From positions 1,668,833 to 1,732,832 of the forward strand of contig KL647300.1 in the NCBI GenBank assembly GCA_000727475.1: a DNA stretch of 64,000 nt. The letters run 5' to 3'. The notes below the pieces were generated by a model, which saw only the letters and a list, made by a program, of their open reading frames with translations, was not told the origin of the DNA and did no database searches. Position numbers and translations under genes: made by a program. This document shows, piece after piece, positions 1-13,800 of the stretch; position 1 is the stretch's first letter, and each line of letters begins with the position of its first letter. This DNA comes from Sarcocystis neurona (Eukaryota; Apicomplexa; Conoidasida; Eucoccidiorida; Sarcocystidae).

Positions 1-2
1 CT

Positions 3-638
3 GGTCCTGCGGGTGCTCCCTCTTGTGCCACAACAGCAGCTGCGGTTGCTGCTGGCGAGCGGGGCGCCGTGCAGGAGCAGCAGCAGAAGGGGAACGAGCA
101 GCAGACGGCTGCTACAGTGAAGAGGGCTGCTGCGGAAGAAACGTTTTTGCAGGAGTTGTGCCAGCCGCCAGGCAGGAAGACGCGCAAGGTTGTATTGCCG
201 AATCTCGGCCTGGGAGAAGAGCAGGAGTGGCAGCAACCGCAGGAGCCGCAGAGGCCCCAAGGGCAACAGCCGCAGGCGGGCCGGTGGTGGTCGGCGCCGC
301 CAGAGCTCGATCCGTTCCCCCCGTACCGCTTCAGCATGCGGGAAAGTGAGGCAGGCAGAGACGAGGCGAGCAGCAGCAGAACCAGCAGCGGCAGCAGCAA
401 AGGCAGCAGCAGCCGGAGTAGCATCTGGAACAGCAAGAGTCTCAGCAGCAAGAAAGCCAACAGCAGCAAGGGCAGCGATTGCAAAACGGACCGACAGAGC
501 AGCAGCGGGGGAAGCGGCACACCTCTAGAAACAGTGCAGCAGGACATGGCTTTCTCTGCCGAAGCAGTCTCACGAGTAATCGAAGCCAAGCTGCTGGAGA
601 ATCAACAAATGATTTTCGCGATACACGAAAATCTCGGT
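3..638 (+). CDS. SS18-like gene, first visible exon (partial)
   Basis: Open in frame from position 3. It encodes about 212 residues: Q/P-rich, then S/K-rich low complexity from AGC/CAG triplets at 360-530, then the first helix of the SSXT domain, ending ENQQMIFAIHENLG. The exon ends at a consensus GTAAGT donor (639) in phase 0. A GTG at 69 starts an apparent reading frame but is not a credible eukaryotic start. The first in-frame ATG is at 336. Confidence 0.7.
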
Positions 639-3600
639 GTAAGTTTCTTTTCTGCTCGCAGCTTCTGCAAGCTCGCGTATAGATGCATACGTACCATCCG
701 TAGGCGTATATAGACATGTACAAGATGCGTAGCCGTCGAAGCGTCTGTGGTGCGAGTGCTGCATCTCTTATTGTGTCGCGGTGCAGAGGTTCGACTGTGC
801 CCCGCACTGGACGGTGAAGCGGAACGCCGTCAACTTTTCCTGCCTTTTTCTTTGCATGCGAGGACGGGCACACGCTGCGCCCCAGTGGCGCTCACCATAC
901 GCTGCGCAGAGCAATAAACATCCATTGCTGCACGCATACCTGTCTGTACACGTCGAGGTGACTGGCGGACGAACCGTCGAACCGACTGCCAAGTGTGCGT
1001 ATCTGCAAAGGCAAATTTATTCTTCGAAGCGGCACCGTCTCACCCAGAACGCGGCAGCAATTCTTCTAGAAGAGCGGGATGCCCGGAGGATTCTGAACAT
1101 GCAGCAGAAATCTGCTGAAGAAGCGTCTCTCCTGCACCCGCGGTCTGCACGCCCCGCTTCTAACTTGGGACACCATGTGAGGGATGTGTCTGGTGAAATT
1201 TCTCTGCGACTTCCTGTCTTCAGGGAGGACGTTTTGAGCAGGCAGTTTGCTTCTTCGAGCGACTGCAGCAGAACCTGTTGTTTCTCGCACTGCTGGCTGA
1301 CCAGGTGGGTCTCCCAAGCTGACGTGTGGGCAGCTGCGCCTGGGCAGGTGAAGCACCCCACCGGCAACGCTCGACGCAGCCGATGCTGTCGTTCTTGCAC
1401 AAGAGGAGACGGACCGCAGAAAGACTTTTAACGACCGGGACAGGCGCACAAGAGCTGAAGCACACGGTCGTAACTGTTGTGTGTGCAAACACAGACATAA
1501 ATCCGTTTCTTTGTTGTTGCATGACTCTGCTGCACATATCGATGTGTGTACGTACATTCTTCGCCGATGAGACGGGGGGACATTGTCGCTCGGTCGCTGT
1601 CGGCCGCGAGGCTTCAGGCAGCTTTCGAACTTTGCAGTGCTTCTCTGTAGTTGGCCGCAGAGAGTTAGAGTGTCTGTCCCACGCCGGGCGCAGCTGCGGT
1701 ACATAAAACTGAAGTTGCAGTATCGTGCGTCGCTGAGGTCCCGCCCGCCTGGTGGTGCTTCCATCGAAGAAGCAGCGCCTTCTTCACTCGCGAATTGTAC
1801 GAAGAGCATGTAAATGAGGAAAGGCACTGTGAAAATTGCCATGCCCCTTCGTGCGAAGTGCTAGCGCATTGGTGAATTGCATGGGAAGGTGGCGTTCATC
1901 GTGAGGTCCACGCACGTCCCGAGGAGTTTCTATGGATGTGCGGGCGGGAGAAGACCAACGCCTTGATGGCGCGTCCTTTTCGGAATTGTTTTTCTGCCCA
2001 TTGCCTCTCGAAGGTTGTGCTTCTTCACTGCGTGTGTGCGTACAAGGGGCCAGCGTGGGTTTTTGCCGGTCGTTCATGCGTAAGCGCTTTTTCGGCTGTA
2101 CGTACACTGGGCGCGTCGGTACGTGTGTGTACACCTAAGTCAATGGGTTACGTATTACAGTACGCCTTACTCTCGCCTGCTCTTTCGATTCTCTCTATGT
2201 CTGCTGTTCGTCGCTGGCGAGTAAAGCTGCGCGAGTGCAGAGTTTTTGCTGCACCACGCACAGATGTACGGGACGCACCCGAGGGCCCTTTGGAATGCGA
2301 GGGGTGTGTGGATAGTGCTGCTGCTGAGCAGTGAAAAGAAAGATACTCCTACACATCCACGTGTCAGCAATCTTTAGAAAATCAATGTGTTCAGCATGTT
2401 TCCTGGAAGGATTGTCTGTTCTGTCTACAAGTGAACGGTGGGGGCCCGTTAGGACAGAGAAGCGTCGAGTCTGCATTTGAGGAGAACATCACGTGGTGAC
2501 TTGTAGAAGCACTCGAATTTGTTCCGCGTATGCGGTGGTGCCTTAAAACGCCTGCGCAGGGCTTCAGTCATCTGTTCCTCTGCACGTCTGCCGGCAAAAA
2601 TTTGTGTGAGTCTCCATGTGCAGCAGCCGGAGCAGCAGCTGGGGAAGCTTCGTGCCCCTGAGCAGCAAGACCAGGGTCCCGGTGAAGGTGGTGACGTGAT
2701 GGGAGAGAGAGAGCAGCAAGACTTTTACCAGAGCAACGCGGACTTCTGGAACCACGAGGAAACGCAGCGGCTGTACCACGCTCTTAGGACGCCGTATCTA
2801 GGTAAATTTAACAGGACGGCAGGGCAGAAAGCAGCAGGGCTGGATAGAGGTGCCGGCAGTGACAGCAGCAGTAGCACCGAACATGTCGCACCGCCAGCGC
2901 TAGCAGCAGCAGTAGCAACAAAACAGGACGCCAGTTGGAAGGACGACCCAGCAGCAGTGACAATGCAGTAACAGCAGCTAGGACGGGACAGTGGGAGCAA
3001 GGCCGACACAGCGACAGCGGGTGGAACGCCTCTGCGCAGGTCAGCGGTGGTCTTCCGTACGACAGCATATGGATCCGTGGCGTGGCAGATTAACAGCAGA
3101 AAAAGAAATGAAATGCTCGGCAGGGAGATCCGGAAGCGAACTCTGAAAGACGTGTCGCGCTAGCGTCATCCGGTAGAAGCGCACGAGTGCTTCTAACACA
3201 TCCTGCGCATGCCACCATGCACGCGTACATTTATATATGTATATCCACATATAGAAGTACGTAGATACATACACGCAGGTGAACGTATGTGTATATGCAC
3301 ATGTGTGATGTGTTCGAGAAGGCCTGAGGACGCCGCAGGCGAGTTGCTTTACCGTGAGCCACTGGAGCCAGCGGATCGACACACACACATGGTCTGAGCG
3401 CAGCACTGTCGTGCTGGTACCGCAGCGTGCCTTTGAACGTGTTATAGCGTCTTTATGTTAATCCGGCGTACTTGGGAAGTCCCTTGTATGTCGGTAAATT
3501 CTAGAACTGCTGCGTCTCACAGCGTCTGTCTGAACTGGAGAGCGTAGTCTCTCTCTACGTGCTGCGCGCGCTGATGACGCGTAGGAGAACACTTTACGAG

Positions 3601-4870
3601 TGAGAGTTTTCTGGCATTCCGGCGCTGTGCGTGCAGACCTGCGGCAACTTTCTGCAGCGGTATATTCGAAAGATCCCCAGCAAGTGCTGACATACCTGAT
3701 GCGGACTGCAGACTGCTACCTGAACTATTCGCGTGAGTGCTGCCCCATTTTCTCCACTTGCCGCAGCTCATTTTATCGTATGGGCTTTCTCAGCTACTCG
3801 GCCATTCTTCTTGAAAATCTTCCTCCACGCGCGTCGCTCACAGGGAGACGGACGTAACGTGTCACACAAAGTAGGTGTGTGTCGTCGCCGGCCTGTAAGG
3901 CAGAGGTGTAACACAGCTGGGTTTACTGAGACACAGCACCAGACCAGTGTAGCAGCAGAACTTTGTGCGTGGATGTCTGGTACATCGAAGTCACTTCTTG
4001 TTGCACGGGTGAAAGAGGGGTCTCGTAGAACGTACAAACTGACGTCTTCGGGAGCTGGAGAAATACACAGGCAAACGAGGGAGAATGTTGGCTTGTCTGT
4101 GTGGCACACGAATTCGTGCAGGGGAACGCAGCAGCCGAGGCGGGTTCTTGTTTATACCGTCGAGCACAAGAACTGCACGTCTTCACAGCAGCTGCAGCTT
4201 ACAGCGAAAATGTGAAATGAAAGGTTTTGGGTTCGCACGTGTAAATGTGTGTAACTCCGTACGTACACGTGTGCGCCCGGCTGTTTCTTGAAGTGACGTC
4301 TCCCAAAGAGTGTACGTACGCGTGAGTTCCTCACTTGTGCGCTGCAGTTGGTTTGCCGCTGAAATCTTGTTGCTCGTATACCGTGTGTATGAGGCAACCG
4401 CAGGAGGCATCCCTGACCCCGGCTTCGAAGGGAACGGTGTGCAGCCACAAGTGCAGCTGCCGCAGCAGAATTCGCGGAGCGAGGCCGGGCAGGAGCAGAG
4501 CTTTCTGGCCGGTGTTGGTAGTGGAGACCGTCGATTAGCAACGCAGTCTAGTGTATCGGGTGAATTGCCGAAGTGTAGGCGCGTTCCGCATCAACTCACT
4601 CTGCAGAAGACAGAGCCGTGCAGTGAGAGCTGGGGGGCGCCTGCAGTAGACGCTGTACACAGAAATCTACCAGAAGACACGAAGGTGCGCCAGCAGCCTC
4701 ACCAGCAGAAGCAGCGGCGCCCAGACCAATCGGATACGCTGTGTGACGATCCGGGTGGGCGGGAAGCCGCAGAGCAGGTGGAAGGGCCACCAGACCGGCA
4801 AAGTGACGATCACTTGGCTGTCAAAGAAAAGAAAGTAGCCGACGGGTTCAAGACAACAGCGTCACCGTAG
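3..4870 (+). CDS. SS18-like (SSXT-domain) protein, five exons, 5' end outside the window
   Basis: Exons 3-638, 1224-1304, 2624-2801, 3637-3732 and 4404-4870 join in phase (486 codons including the TAG at 4868-4870). Joining exons 1 and 2 creates an SSXT domain: NQQMIFAIHENL followed by GGRFEQAVCFFERLQQNLLF and LALLAD. It aligns without a gap over about 39 residues to the SS18 N-terminal domain, including the NLxxLAxxAD signature. In animals SS18 is a SWI/SNF (BAF) subunit, and plant GIF proteins share the domain, so a nuclear co-activator role is inferred. The first part of the protein is Q/S/G-rich and the C-terminal exon is Q/P-rich and probably disordered. The frame is open to the left edge with no ATG before 336, so the true start is probably off-window. 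The family call is fairly sure; the function in this organism is inference. Confidence 0.75.
1224..1304 (+). CDS. SS18-like gene, exon 2 (second half of SSXT domain)
   Basis: An 81-base, 27-codon exon between a pyrimidine-rich acceptor (TTCCTGTCTTCAG) and donor GTGGGT at 1305, phase 0 at both ends. It encodes GGRFEQAVCFFERLQQNLLF then LALLADQ. This is the conserved second helix of SSXT (SS18 has KGKxxECxxYQxxLHxNLVYLATIAD). It completes the domain begun in the previous exon at exactly the expected spacing. Confidence 0.8.
2624..2801 (+). CDS. SS18-like gene, exon 3
   Basis: Acceptor TCCATGTGCAG, donor G|GTAAAT at 2802. It encodes a Q-rich start followed by a more ordered segment (DFYQSNADFWNHEETQRLYH, then ALRTPYL). 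Phase 0 in, phase 1 out, fitting both neighbours. I do not recognise this part. Confidence 0.6.
3637..3732 (+). CDS. SS18-like gene, exon 4
   Basis: Acceptor GTGCGTGCAG, donor C|GTGAGT at 3733. The two leading bases complete an Asp codon with exon 3. It encodes LRQLSAAVYSKDPQQVLTYL then MRTADCYLNYS, a probably helical, charged segment of unknown role. Phases agree with both neighbouring exons. Confidence 0.6.
4404..4870 (+). CDS. SS18-like gene, last exon
   Basis: Acceptor GCAACCGCAG at 4394-4403; its phase-2 start completes an Arg codon with exon 4. It encodes about 155 residues of polar, Q/P/D/E-rich sequence with no recognised domain and ends in TAG at 4868-4870. Q/P-rich tails are common in SSXT proteins (QPGY-type tails in animals), but this one has no obvious tyrosine repeats. 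Confidence 0.55.
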
Positions 4871-7800
4871 CAGAATCGTACGAGGAGAGCAATGTAAAAT
4901 TCAGCTGAAGCAGTGTAGCTGACGGCTGTGCCACGGACAGCAATGCTGCAGCACGGTCTCAGGGAAGCTTAAGGCGATTGGTACCGGAGAAATGCCGCGC
5001 CGACTCACAGCCATGCATATTGGGGGTTTTCTTCGAAAAAAGCCGTGTTGCGAACATTCTCAAAACAATCGTACAGTGACGGATACACTGCTTGCTGCAC
5101 AGTGTCGTGGATCGTAGGTATGTATGCAAGGAAGATGTGCCTGTGTCTGCGTGCGCACATCACAGATACGTCGTGTACAGGGATGTTCGCACAGATGACT
5201 AGTGGGGTAGCGCCAAATGTTATGGGTGAAACTCCAAAAGTCTCTCGTCCTATACTTGCTTTCACGCGTGCTACAGCTCATTGACGCGGGATGGCATCTG
5301 TTTTTCACGGACGTCCTTTTTTTCTGTAACACGGTTTTTGATGTCTGACGCGCTATTCTGACGTCACCTTGACGAGCACCAGGACCTCGTCAGTTAGAGC
5401 AACAGCAGTGAACGCAGCACTAGCGCGACGCGTTGCTGGCGTGGTTACCGTTAGCGGGCACGTTGAGGTTCGCAGCTTTCTGGGCGAAAATTGCTTTCGT
5501 CAGAACGGAAGAACTACTCACATCGCGAAACACTTTTCTGTGAAGTATATTTTTCAGATCATCTCGGCCCACGCTGTTCGATGTCACTTTACGGCATATG
5601 TGCGTTACTGTGAATAGTGACATGAGGGGTGCTGGTGGGTCCACATGGTCGTTCAAGTTTTTGAGGATCAGCGTGGTTCCTGCTGAACGCTAGTTGACAG
5701 CTAAGGAAGGCAGCAGGCACGTAAGTGTGCGACACCAGAGCAGCACCCTCCTGTGCTACGAATGTCCGCTGAAGGCAATGCGGAAAAATTAGCGGGGTGG
5801 TGGCGCAAGAGTACACTCTTGCGTCCATGCATGTAGCAGAACGCAGTCTCTTGCATACGCACGAATGGTAAGGGGGGCGTAAACCACGGAATTGCGCTTA
5901 CAGCCCCATGCTGCACAACGTATCACAGCACCGTGTGAGGTCGGCGCTACGAAGTTGGTCGGCCTGCTTGTTATAATCATCGCGCTGTTGGAATTGGCAG
6001 CAGTGCCAAATGGACTTTCAGGAAGCACATCTTATCGGACGAAGTACACGACGCTGCACTATTGCATGTGTATACGTGTATTCACACCCCCTCCCGTAGG
6101 GTCAGCAAGTGTACGCATCTTACAGTGATTTCGAAGTGCCATGGGACGAAGCTCAGTGCCTCTGGCAAAGCAGCATGATGGCACACTTTTGCTCGCCCAA
6201 TTTGATCTGCCGTGACACGGTCTCGTGCGAAGACAGACGCGTGAAATGCACGCAGAGGCCCCGGTTCTTCTGCGACACGTTCCAGAAGACACCTTCGGTC
6301 CTGCGATCGTTGTATATCTGCCTGGTATAGGCCAACATTAGCGAGAATAGCGCCGTTGTACCTGACGGCATCTGAAAGGGCAAGTCTTTTGTATCGGTCA
6401 CGTGTTGCAAGTCATCCTTTATCTGCAAGTAAGCAACAGCGACGGATGGCTCGAAACACCGAGGGGCAGCGGTGCTGAAAGGTGCTTCTTGTCGCGTAGT
6501 GCTGGCTTTACAACTCTGGGACTGTGGTGTGACAATGGATGAGGTCTTTCCAATCAGTGAAGACGTCTTCGAGCGTTGCACAGCGCGAGTGGCTGCATCC
6601 AGACGCAGACACGCTGCCGTGTGCAGCCATCTCTTGGATTCGTTCCCATCTTTGTACTAGTGTGCTGGTGGCGTGCCGGTTAGACCGCCCAGTGTGTCAG
6701 CTTCGCGTTTTGCTCCGCGATTGTGGTACAACACCACCCTGTGTTCAGGCGTGCAGTCAAGTACAACAGGCCTCAGTTTTTTGCATTGTGTAACCAATTT
6801 CAAGCACATGTATGAGTCGAAACGCGGCGAAGTCGCGCGACAGATAATTTGAATGACAGACGGAAGCAAGAAGGACGCTCCGTAGGCCCCTAAAGACTCC
6901 ACTAACCGTTATAGTAAAAGACAATGGTATACTGGTAAAGGCGGGCTAGTGGTTCGCAGCACTCACTGCTGAATCCGTGGTCGAAACACAATCAATATGG
7001 GGCACCCTACTAGACGGAATTAGGGTACTGCGATGCAACCTTCAAGCTCGGGGTTCCCCGTGTTGCAACTTAGTGGTGTGCGCTTCTTCTACACAGACAG
7101 GGTGAATTTGGTCAAACGTACGACGCATATCAGTGCCGCGGGGAAGTTCAATTTTCAGTGGCGAGCACATAGCGGTGTGCAAGTGCACCCACCTCCCAGA
7201 GGCACTCTGTACAAATGCTTGTGGCCCGTCTTCGCTGTTCGTGTCACTGCCTTCCGCATCGCCTCCACACTTTGGGAGAGTAGCCGCCGTGTACGCCTGG
7301 GTTAGGAGACGTGCGAGAACTACACCACAAAATTGCATTAACGGGCGGAGACACCACTCTAGCAATTGGGCTCCTAATCGTCAAGCAAGGGCAAGTCCGA
7401 TCATAGCAGTACAACGGGAGAGACTCGCCCATTCACGCGGTTACAAGATTTGAGGTGACGCAGGTTGCCAACCAACAGGCTGACGCCTTTCTCTCTTAAT
7501 TTGCAAATTCCCGGTGCATCCTGTAGCAGCGAAGCGGCTGTACACGTGGCTGCTGAAGGTGCGCGAAAAGCCAGCTCTCGAAGTGGCGTAGCGTGGCACC
7601 TGAACCGCAGCCACAGGCAGTGTAAGTTACGCGCAGGACATCTCGGTGAGTGGACAAGCCCCAAAACTATCTCGTACGCATCTACCTGCAAATGGCTGGC
7701 GCCGTCTCTTGCGGAGACCCGCGCACGTTTTCACGAACTTTGTATACGTGTAAAGCGTACTTCTTGTGAATCATTGAGTTTGCATCATACGGCCCCGCAT

Positions 7801-10800
7801 ACCCTTTACGTCTTGCTAGCGGAAATGGGGCTGAGCAGGCTGCCATATTCGTCACAATGGAAGAAAGGTGCAGATCTACCGGGAGAGCAGTGACCTTTTA
7901 GACAAAGGGGTGTCTGTTTCTCTTACCGCCGAACACCAGGGTGCACATGGACCCACTCGGGGACAGTGTACAGTACCTACACATGAGACACAGGCAACGG
8001 ACTTCTGTTTGGGAACACCGCTTTCACTTGAAAAGCTCGCTGCCAGAAGCAGTCAAGACCACGTCTCACACCTGCTTCTTCTTCCATGTGGTGTGCGTGT
8101 GAGAATGAATGCGTAATTTTGACATTTTCCCATGTAGCTCAATAATAACTTGCGTGGTATCTCGTGTGTTGCTGGACTGGGGCTCGACAAGTGCTCACCT
8201 ATCGAGTAAAAAGTAATTTCATTTGGGGAGCGATGGGCTCCCCCCAAGAGACCACACCGTCCGAATACGAGCCGGCAAGTCTGCGTGTTTTCCCCCATCG
8301 CTACATTCCGTCAGTGTTGCACTGGCGACCCCCTGAACGCACGACGCACGACACGCCTTGAAGTATCCCGGACTTCTCAGGATCCACCGTCGGCGGCTTT
8401 GCTGCTTGTTTAAAGGATTGTGAAAATTCAAGCCGACAGCAGCAGACAAGCATTGGTGGCGAGGCGGTCAGTCAGTATATATATAGTAGCGGCAACCTTC
8501 ACAGAGACAAGAGGCGTGCGTTGTACTCTTTGGAACAAGCGGCAAAGCTCAACGCGTGAGACAAGGCCTCCGTTTTAATCTGGGAAGCGATGTTCCACCA
8601 CGCGTACGCGTCACGGGTGATGCAGTAATTGTAAGATGAAACACTCGAAGGGCGGTAGTCCTTAATTGGTTGACCGAGTTTAATGGTACACTCAACAGTG
8701 AATGCAGGAGCTAATTGCAGTGTCCTTCAGGTAACGGACACACGTCACTACTAGAGCATGCCAATTCCCCCACAGCAGCGTTTACGCCCGAGATGAACCG
8801 GCGCGTGTCGAACAGCTAGCGAGTTGATTCTGTGTGTACTTTGCTCTTTCAAATGGGGACCGTTTCGCAGCGAATAAAAGTAAACAAAGGACTTCTGTGT
8901 GAATGCAGTAGGCTCCAGAGACTCCTTACGCTGTGAAGGTCTTTCGCGTAGACAAAAGTAGAGGTTTGCACAGTACCTACTTAATGAAAGAGCATGGGTT
9001 CACGCACTCAGTCGCCGTCTTTCAGCGCCCGGTGCACCTCACTTGTCGGCCCCGTTCTGAGGATGAAGGGCGTCACCGATGAAGCGCAATATGCGAGGTC
9101 CTAGGACAACCAGGAGACAGGTGAACCATGGAATCGCGCCTCAAAGCGAGTACTTGCCGATTCTCAGAAACCTGCTGCACGAGGGTGTGTCTTCTGTGGC
9201 ACGCATACAAAATCTTTTTACTTGTTCCAGATGAGGCAGCGCCTACGATTCTCCTACGACAGCCGTCGTCACGCTCTCAGGGTGCATGAGGAAAAGCGGA
9301 TAAACAACTAGCCCGGGTACCAGAGCCCGAAGCAACGACCCCTGTTAATGGCGTATATGGACAGAGGAGAAAGGATATCGTCCGATTCAGTAGATCACTT
9401 TTGCGTAAAGGCCGTCCACCACTCTGAATAAAACAAGTATTACGTCTCCATCCCAGTGAAGGCTAGAAAAGTACCGCATGGCATAATGTGGACGTAAGCA
9501 ACGTTACGGTCGAATAGGCTGCCCGACTGACATCGCCTGGCTCTCCCTTTAATAGTTGGACGAAACGATGAAAACTGCTCTCAGTCTGATGCGTCCCATC
9601 CTGATATACGGAAAAAAGCTGAGGGCGATCGATACCTAGTAGGAGGGCCGGGTTCACTAAGGCTTCGTTGCTGACTTTTCAGAAGGGTGGACAGCTTTCA
9701 CGGGACACCAGCTGTGGCACATCTGTGCCTGATGAAGCACAGCAGAGGCTCTGCACTGAATTGAGTAAGGTGTGGCACCGCTGATCGCCGTGTTGTGGCT
9801 TGAAGTCCTTCAGCGGTCTCAAGCTCATAGGGACATAAGGGACCGTTAATGTCAGTTTGACGTCTGTGCGATCCGTAGAAGGTATTTTGCCCTGTCTTGC
9901 CGTGCACAGTCGATAGTTGAAGAAAAAGACTGCAGACGCGGTCGACATGCCAGCGCTTTGTGCCGTCGTCTGCGGTGACATATTTTGGCCGAAGCTACAC
10001 AGGATCGTCTCAGTTACGTCGTCGATGCTGCTTTGCGCTTATTCGTGCTGGCGAAGATTGCATCAAGCTTTCTCCCGTATATACGTTGTTTTTGCAGTTT
10101 TAGAAGAGAGCTCTGCCCACTGTGGGAAACTGCGTTGTCACACTTTTATGTTATGCGGAGGCGATGTCGCGTACCGAGGTCGACTGAGCCCAGTGAAAGG
10201 AAGCAACTCTTTAGTTTTCTTTTGGTACAACTCTGGTTGAACAGCTGAGCTCTACATGATCTTCAGCCACCTCATTCACATTCTTCTAGGAGCTCCTCCG
10301 TCACATGCATTCAGCGAGATACGCACGCGCATTCAAAAACATTACTTTTACGGGTGCAAATGTATGGCGATAAGAAGCCTATGGGTACCGTGGCGCACCG
10401 ATGTGCAGGTACCTTCTTTTATTCTTCTCCATAAATACCTGATCTTCTCACTGGTGAGAAATGAGTTCCCACGATGAACCAGCTTGTGCCCGTGCAGTGC
10501 ATTTCACCAGTTCAGTCAATTATGGTAAGAGACGTCCAATATATAGAATTTTAGTTGAACTCTCACATGCATTTTTGGTATTCTTCTGCGTCTAAACGCT
10601 TCGTGGTTGCCCTCGTCCTACCTAGACCGCTGGTTACCCCCTAAATTTTATGTGCTTTCAGGGCCCATGCAAGCAGGTGCGTCCCCCGCTCTCGAAACGA
10701 GGACGCACCAAAACCCCTTTGATCGATAGCGGTGTAGAGCTATTTGCTGTCGTTCTCCTTGTGTAAAATTGAGGTGACTGATTCGGTCGACGCCCTAGCG

Positions 10801-13800
10801 GCTCTGCTGTTTTCCTGCGTACGGAACACACACACACACAGACACACACACGACGTAACTTATTTTTCGCATCAAAGAACACCTGCTTCTGTGTGTCTTC
10901 TCTTCCTGAAATGGTCGCAGCGGTTTTCTGAAGAGGGGCTTTTCCTTGGTGACGTCGCCCCCCTATACCGCCCTCCGCCTTGACACGCATGTAAGCCATG
11001 CGACCTCCCGACGGGGTCAATTCATTGTAACAGCGCGTCACTGTGAGGTTGAAGAATAGAAGCGATGTGATATTTGAGCCTGCGTGGCACCCAAGTACCA
11101 CTGCCGGGCTTCATTTGTAACTGTCGCCCGGGGATACGTCCGCTCCGCTTTCGGTTCCAGGCCGACCATGCGAGAATGCGTATGATGACCTGTTTGTAGA
11201 TTGACTCTGCAGAGTATAACTTCGGATATACACAAATAACAGGGAGTACATACGGTCGAAGGAGCGGAATTTCCATCCAGCACTAGCCACCGCGGTTCGC
11301 AAACAAGCGGCATATTTTCTCGCCGCACGATGAATATGCTTCCGTCGTGACATTCTCCGCACGCAGCGCCCCCCTCCCTCTGTCTCTCTCCTAATATCGT
11401 ACACACCTGATTTCGTGCTGTTCGCTCCCATAATCGGGACTTGTTCAGGCCTACGGCGGCCCCTGTGCGTCTCGTGTTCACCTTTGGAGAAACACCTTTT
11501 TGAACGGAATGATGCCTCGGGGGTGCGCGTGTCTGAATAGTCTGTGCACCTTAATCCCAGATGGGCACACCGTGCGAAAAAGTCGGACCGCCACACTGCG
11601 GCTGTACAACTAGAAGAGCTTCGCCACCCCTAGGGGTTCACAACACAGCATTAAATTCGTCCGGTGCGAATCTTCCTGTTTGCAACTGCGGTTGTGAGAC
11701 ACACGGTTGCGTGTACTGTGACGGGTACGCGAAGAGATGAAGAGCGAACGTTCAGCCGTGCCTAATTTACAGACGGCACTCTTTGGACACTCTTCTGCGT
11801 GCTGGAAGTTGGATTTAGGCTGGAAGGGGATAGAGGAACAAGGTGTTTAGGGTGCTGCGTGAGCGACCTACGTCGTTTCGGTTTTGCAGAATTAACCACG
11901 TAGAGGTCGGATGGTGAGCCCGTTTTTAACAGCAACCATCGGCTTCTGAGGGCTCACACATACCGAGCGAGCGCTGGTGGTATGATCTTTCTCTGCGCTG
12001 TTCCACATCACTGCTGCCTTGCCAGCTACGTAGCGTAACAATACTACGGCATCGTTGGCTCTCAGTAGCAAGCCACACTTGAGGAACTACACGAACCACT
12101 ACGCACACCGGATTTCCGGTATCGCGACGTCACTGTCCTCCTCTTTTCTCAAGCTACTAACCTTAGTGTACTTCTGCGCATATATGCAGACATTTTCTTT
12201 GCTTCTCTCCAGATCGATGCTCTCTCACATCCATCGTGTCGCTTTATAGTAACACAGTGGAGTCCGCTACGTGAACTTACAGCAGCAGCCTTCTGCAGAT
12301 TTTTCCAGTTTCTGTATAGTATTTCCGGCAGCACGCCAGTGTCATCCGCTATGGGGCAAGATTGTTGCGGTTCTGTCAGGGGTAGCATTTACACGGGAAC
12401 AAGGAACAAAGTTACACAAACAGTCTCTACAGTACCGATACAAGGTAGGCAGTTAGATGTATGTCCTGCATTCCACCGATGTCGCGTGCCATATATTCGC
12501 CTCCAAAGACAGAGTTCCTTCGTGGTTGCTCTCCTCCTCTACTATGCGCCTTGTTGAGTTCAACTTCGGAGATGTGCTGAGCGCGTCTCTTGAGGATCAA
12601 CACGTGGGTACACTAGAGGTCGTTTACATACGTGTGATTTCCTCTCGTGTATCCAGGGATGCAGGTACAGGAATCACGTTACACACGCATGCGTCGACAA
12701 TTTTGCCAAGCCCTGTCTGCGCTTGAACGCAGATGTGATTCCGCGCAGCTGATCATTTAGCAATAAATGATGATGTTTTACATCTTCTGCGTCGGCCATT
12801 CCGCATTCACATATCAGGGCTGAGGAAGCCAGAGACTTCACGCCAGCTGCACGTAGGTGTGTGATTCGGTAGAGGAGAACAGTTTGCCCCTATCGCATCC
12901 AAATTGTGTTCAGACGTGTGACCAAGTGGTGACTACCGAGCCACAAAGCGGACGCACAGCAGCTGAGCAGACAATCAAACACAGTCATACAAATTAGTTC
13001 GCTCCTTGGACAAGACTAGGAATTTCTCGGTGCTCTAATGCGCAGGAGCCCCGTGATGAGTTTACGTGGAGGAGCGGCTCACTAGTTTTGAGACATGACA
13101 CGATTCGCTCTCGTTGTCGTTTCTTCGATGTTATTTTGACAGCGTCTTCATGAATGCACAACAACGTGAACGTCTCAAGGTACACAGAAGCATGTGGATA
13201 CACATACATACTGATCTACCTGCGTACACAAGTATCGGAAGGACGGGATGAAAACGCACGTGCTTGCTTACGTGTCAGTGAGCATGTGAGTCCGCGCGCG
13301 TGTACATTGCGAGGCACTCCAGATGCGCTTCGGTCGTACGCCAACAGGTGAGGCAGGTTACACCATTGCACGTGTGTGCAAATTAGTTCCTGGTTTCTAT
13401 AAAGACAAAGTTCTTTTGCTATCTAGCTGAGCTCGTCTGCGCCCAGGGGGCTGGCGGACAGAATCTGGCCGTGTAAGGTGCCAATGCGGAAATAGCATTC
13501 ATCCTGCAGAGTACACAGTTTAAATGGGCTGGCAATCACTCTTCACAGCGGTGCGGTATAGTGTGTCTTCGTGCTACAAATTGTCGCCTACGTTAAGCAA
13601 CCGAGGCACGCACGCATACGGATATCTCTGTGCACCTTAGTACTCGTACGTACACATACAGATGAACGTGAGTACATACACGTAGACGCATCCACGTCAC
13701 CTGTTCCCCAACAGCACCTCTCCGCAGTAGTGTGCTTTAGTTCTTGCAAACCGGATGGCAACAGTTGCGCATTCTACTTGGTCTTAAAGGAGCCTTCTTG

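Noticed and set aside
69..335. GTG at 69 as a gene start
   Set aside because: The frame is open to the left edge and GTG is not a usual eukaryotic start; the gene is simply cut by the window.
10658..11596. Three overlapping minus-strand frames of 147-161 codons
   Set aside because: They overlap in different phases, include an AC-repeat-derived VCVCVCV run, and match no family I know.
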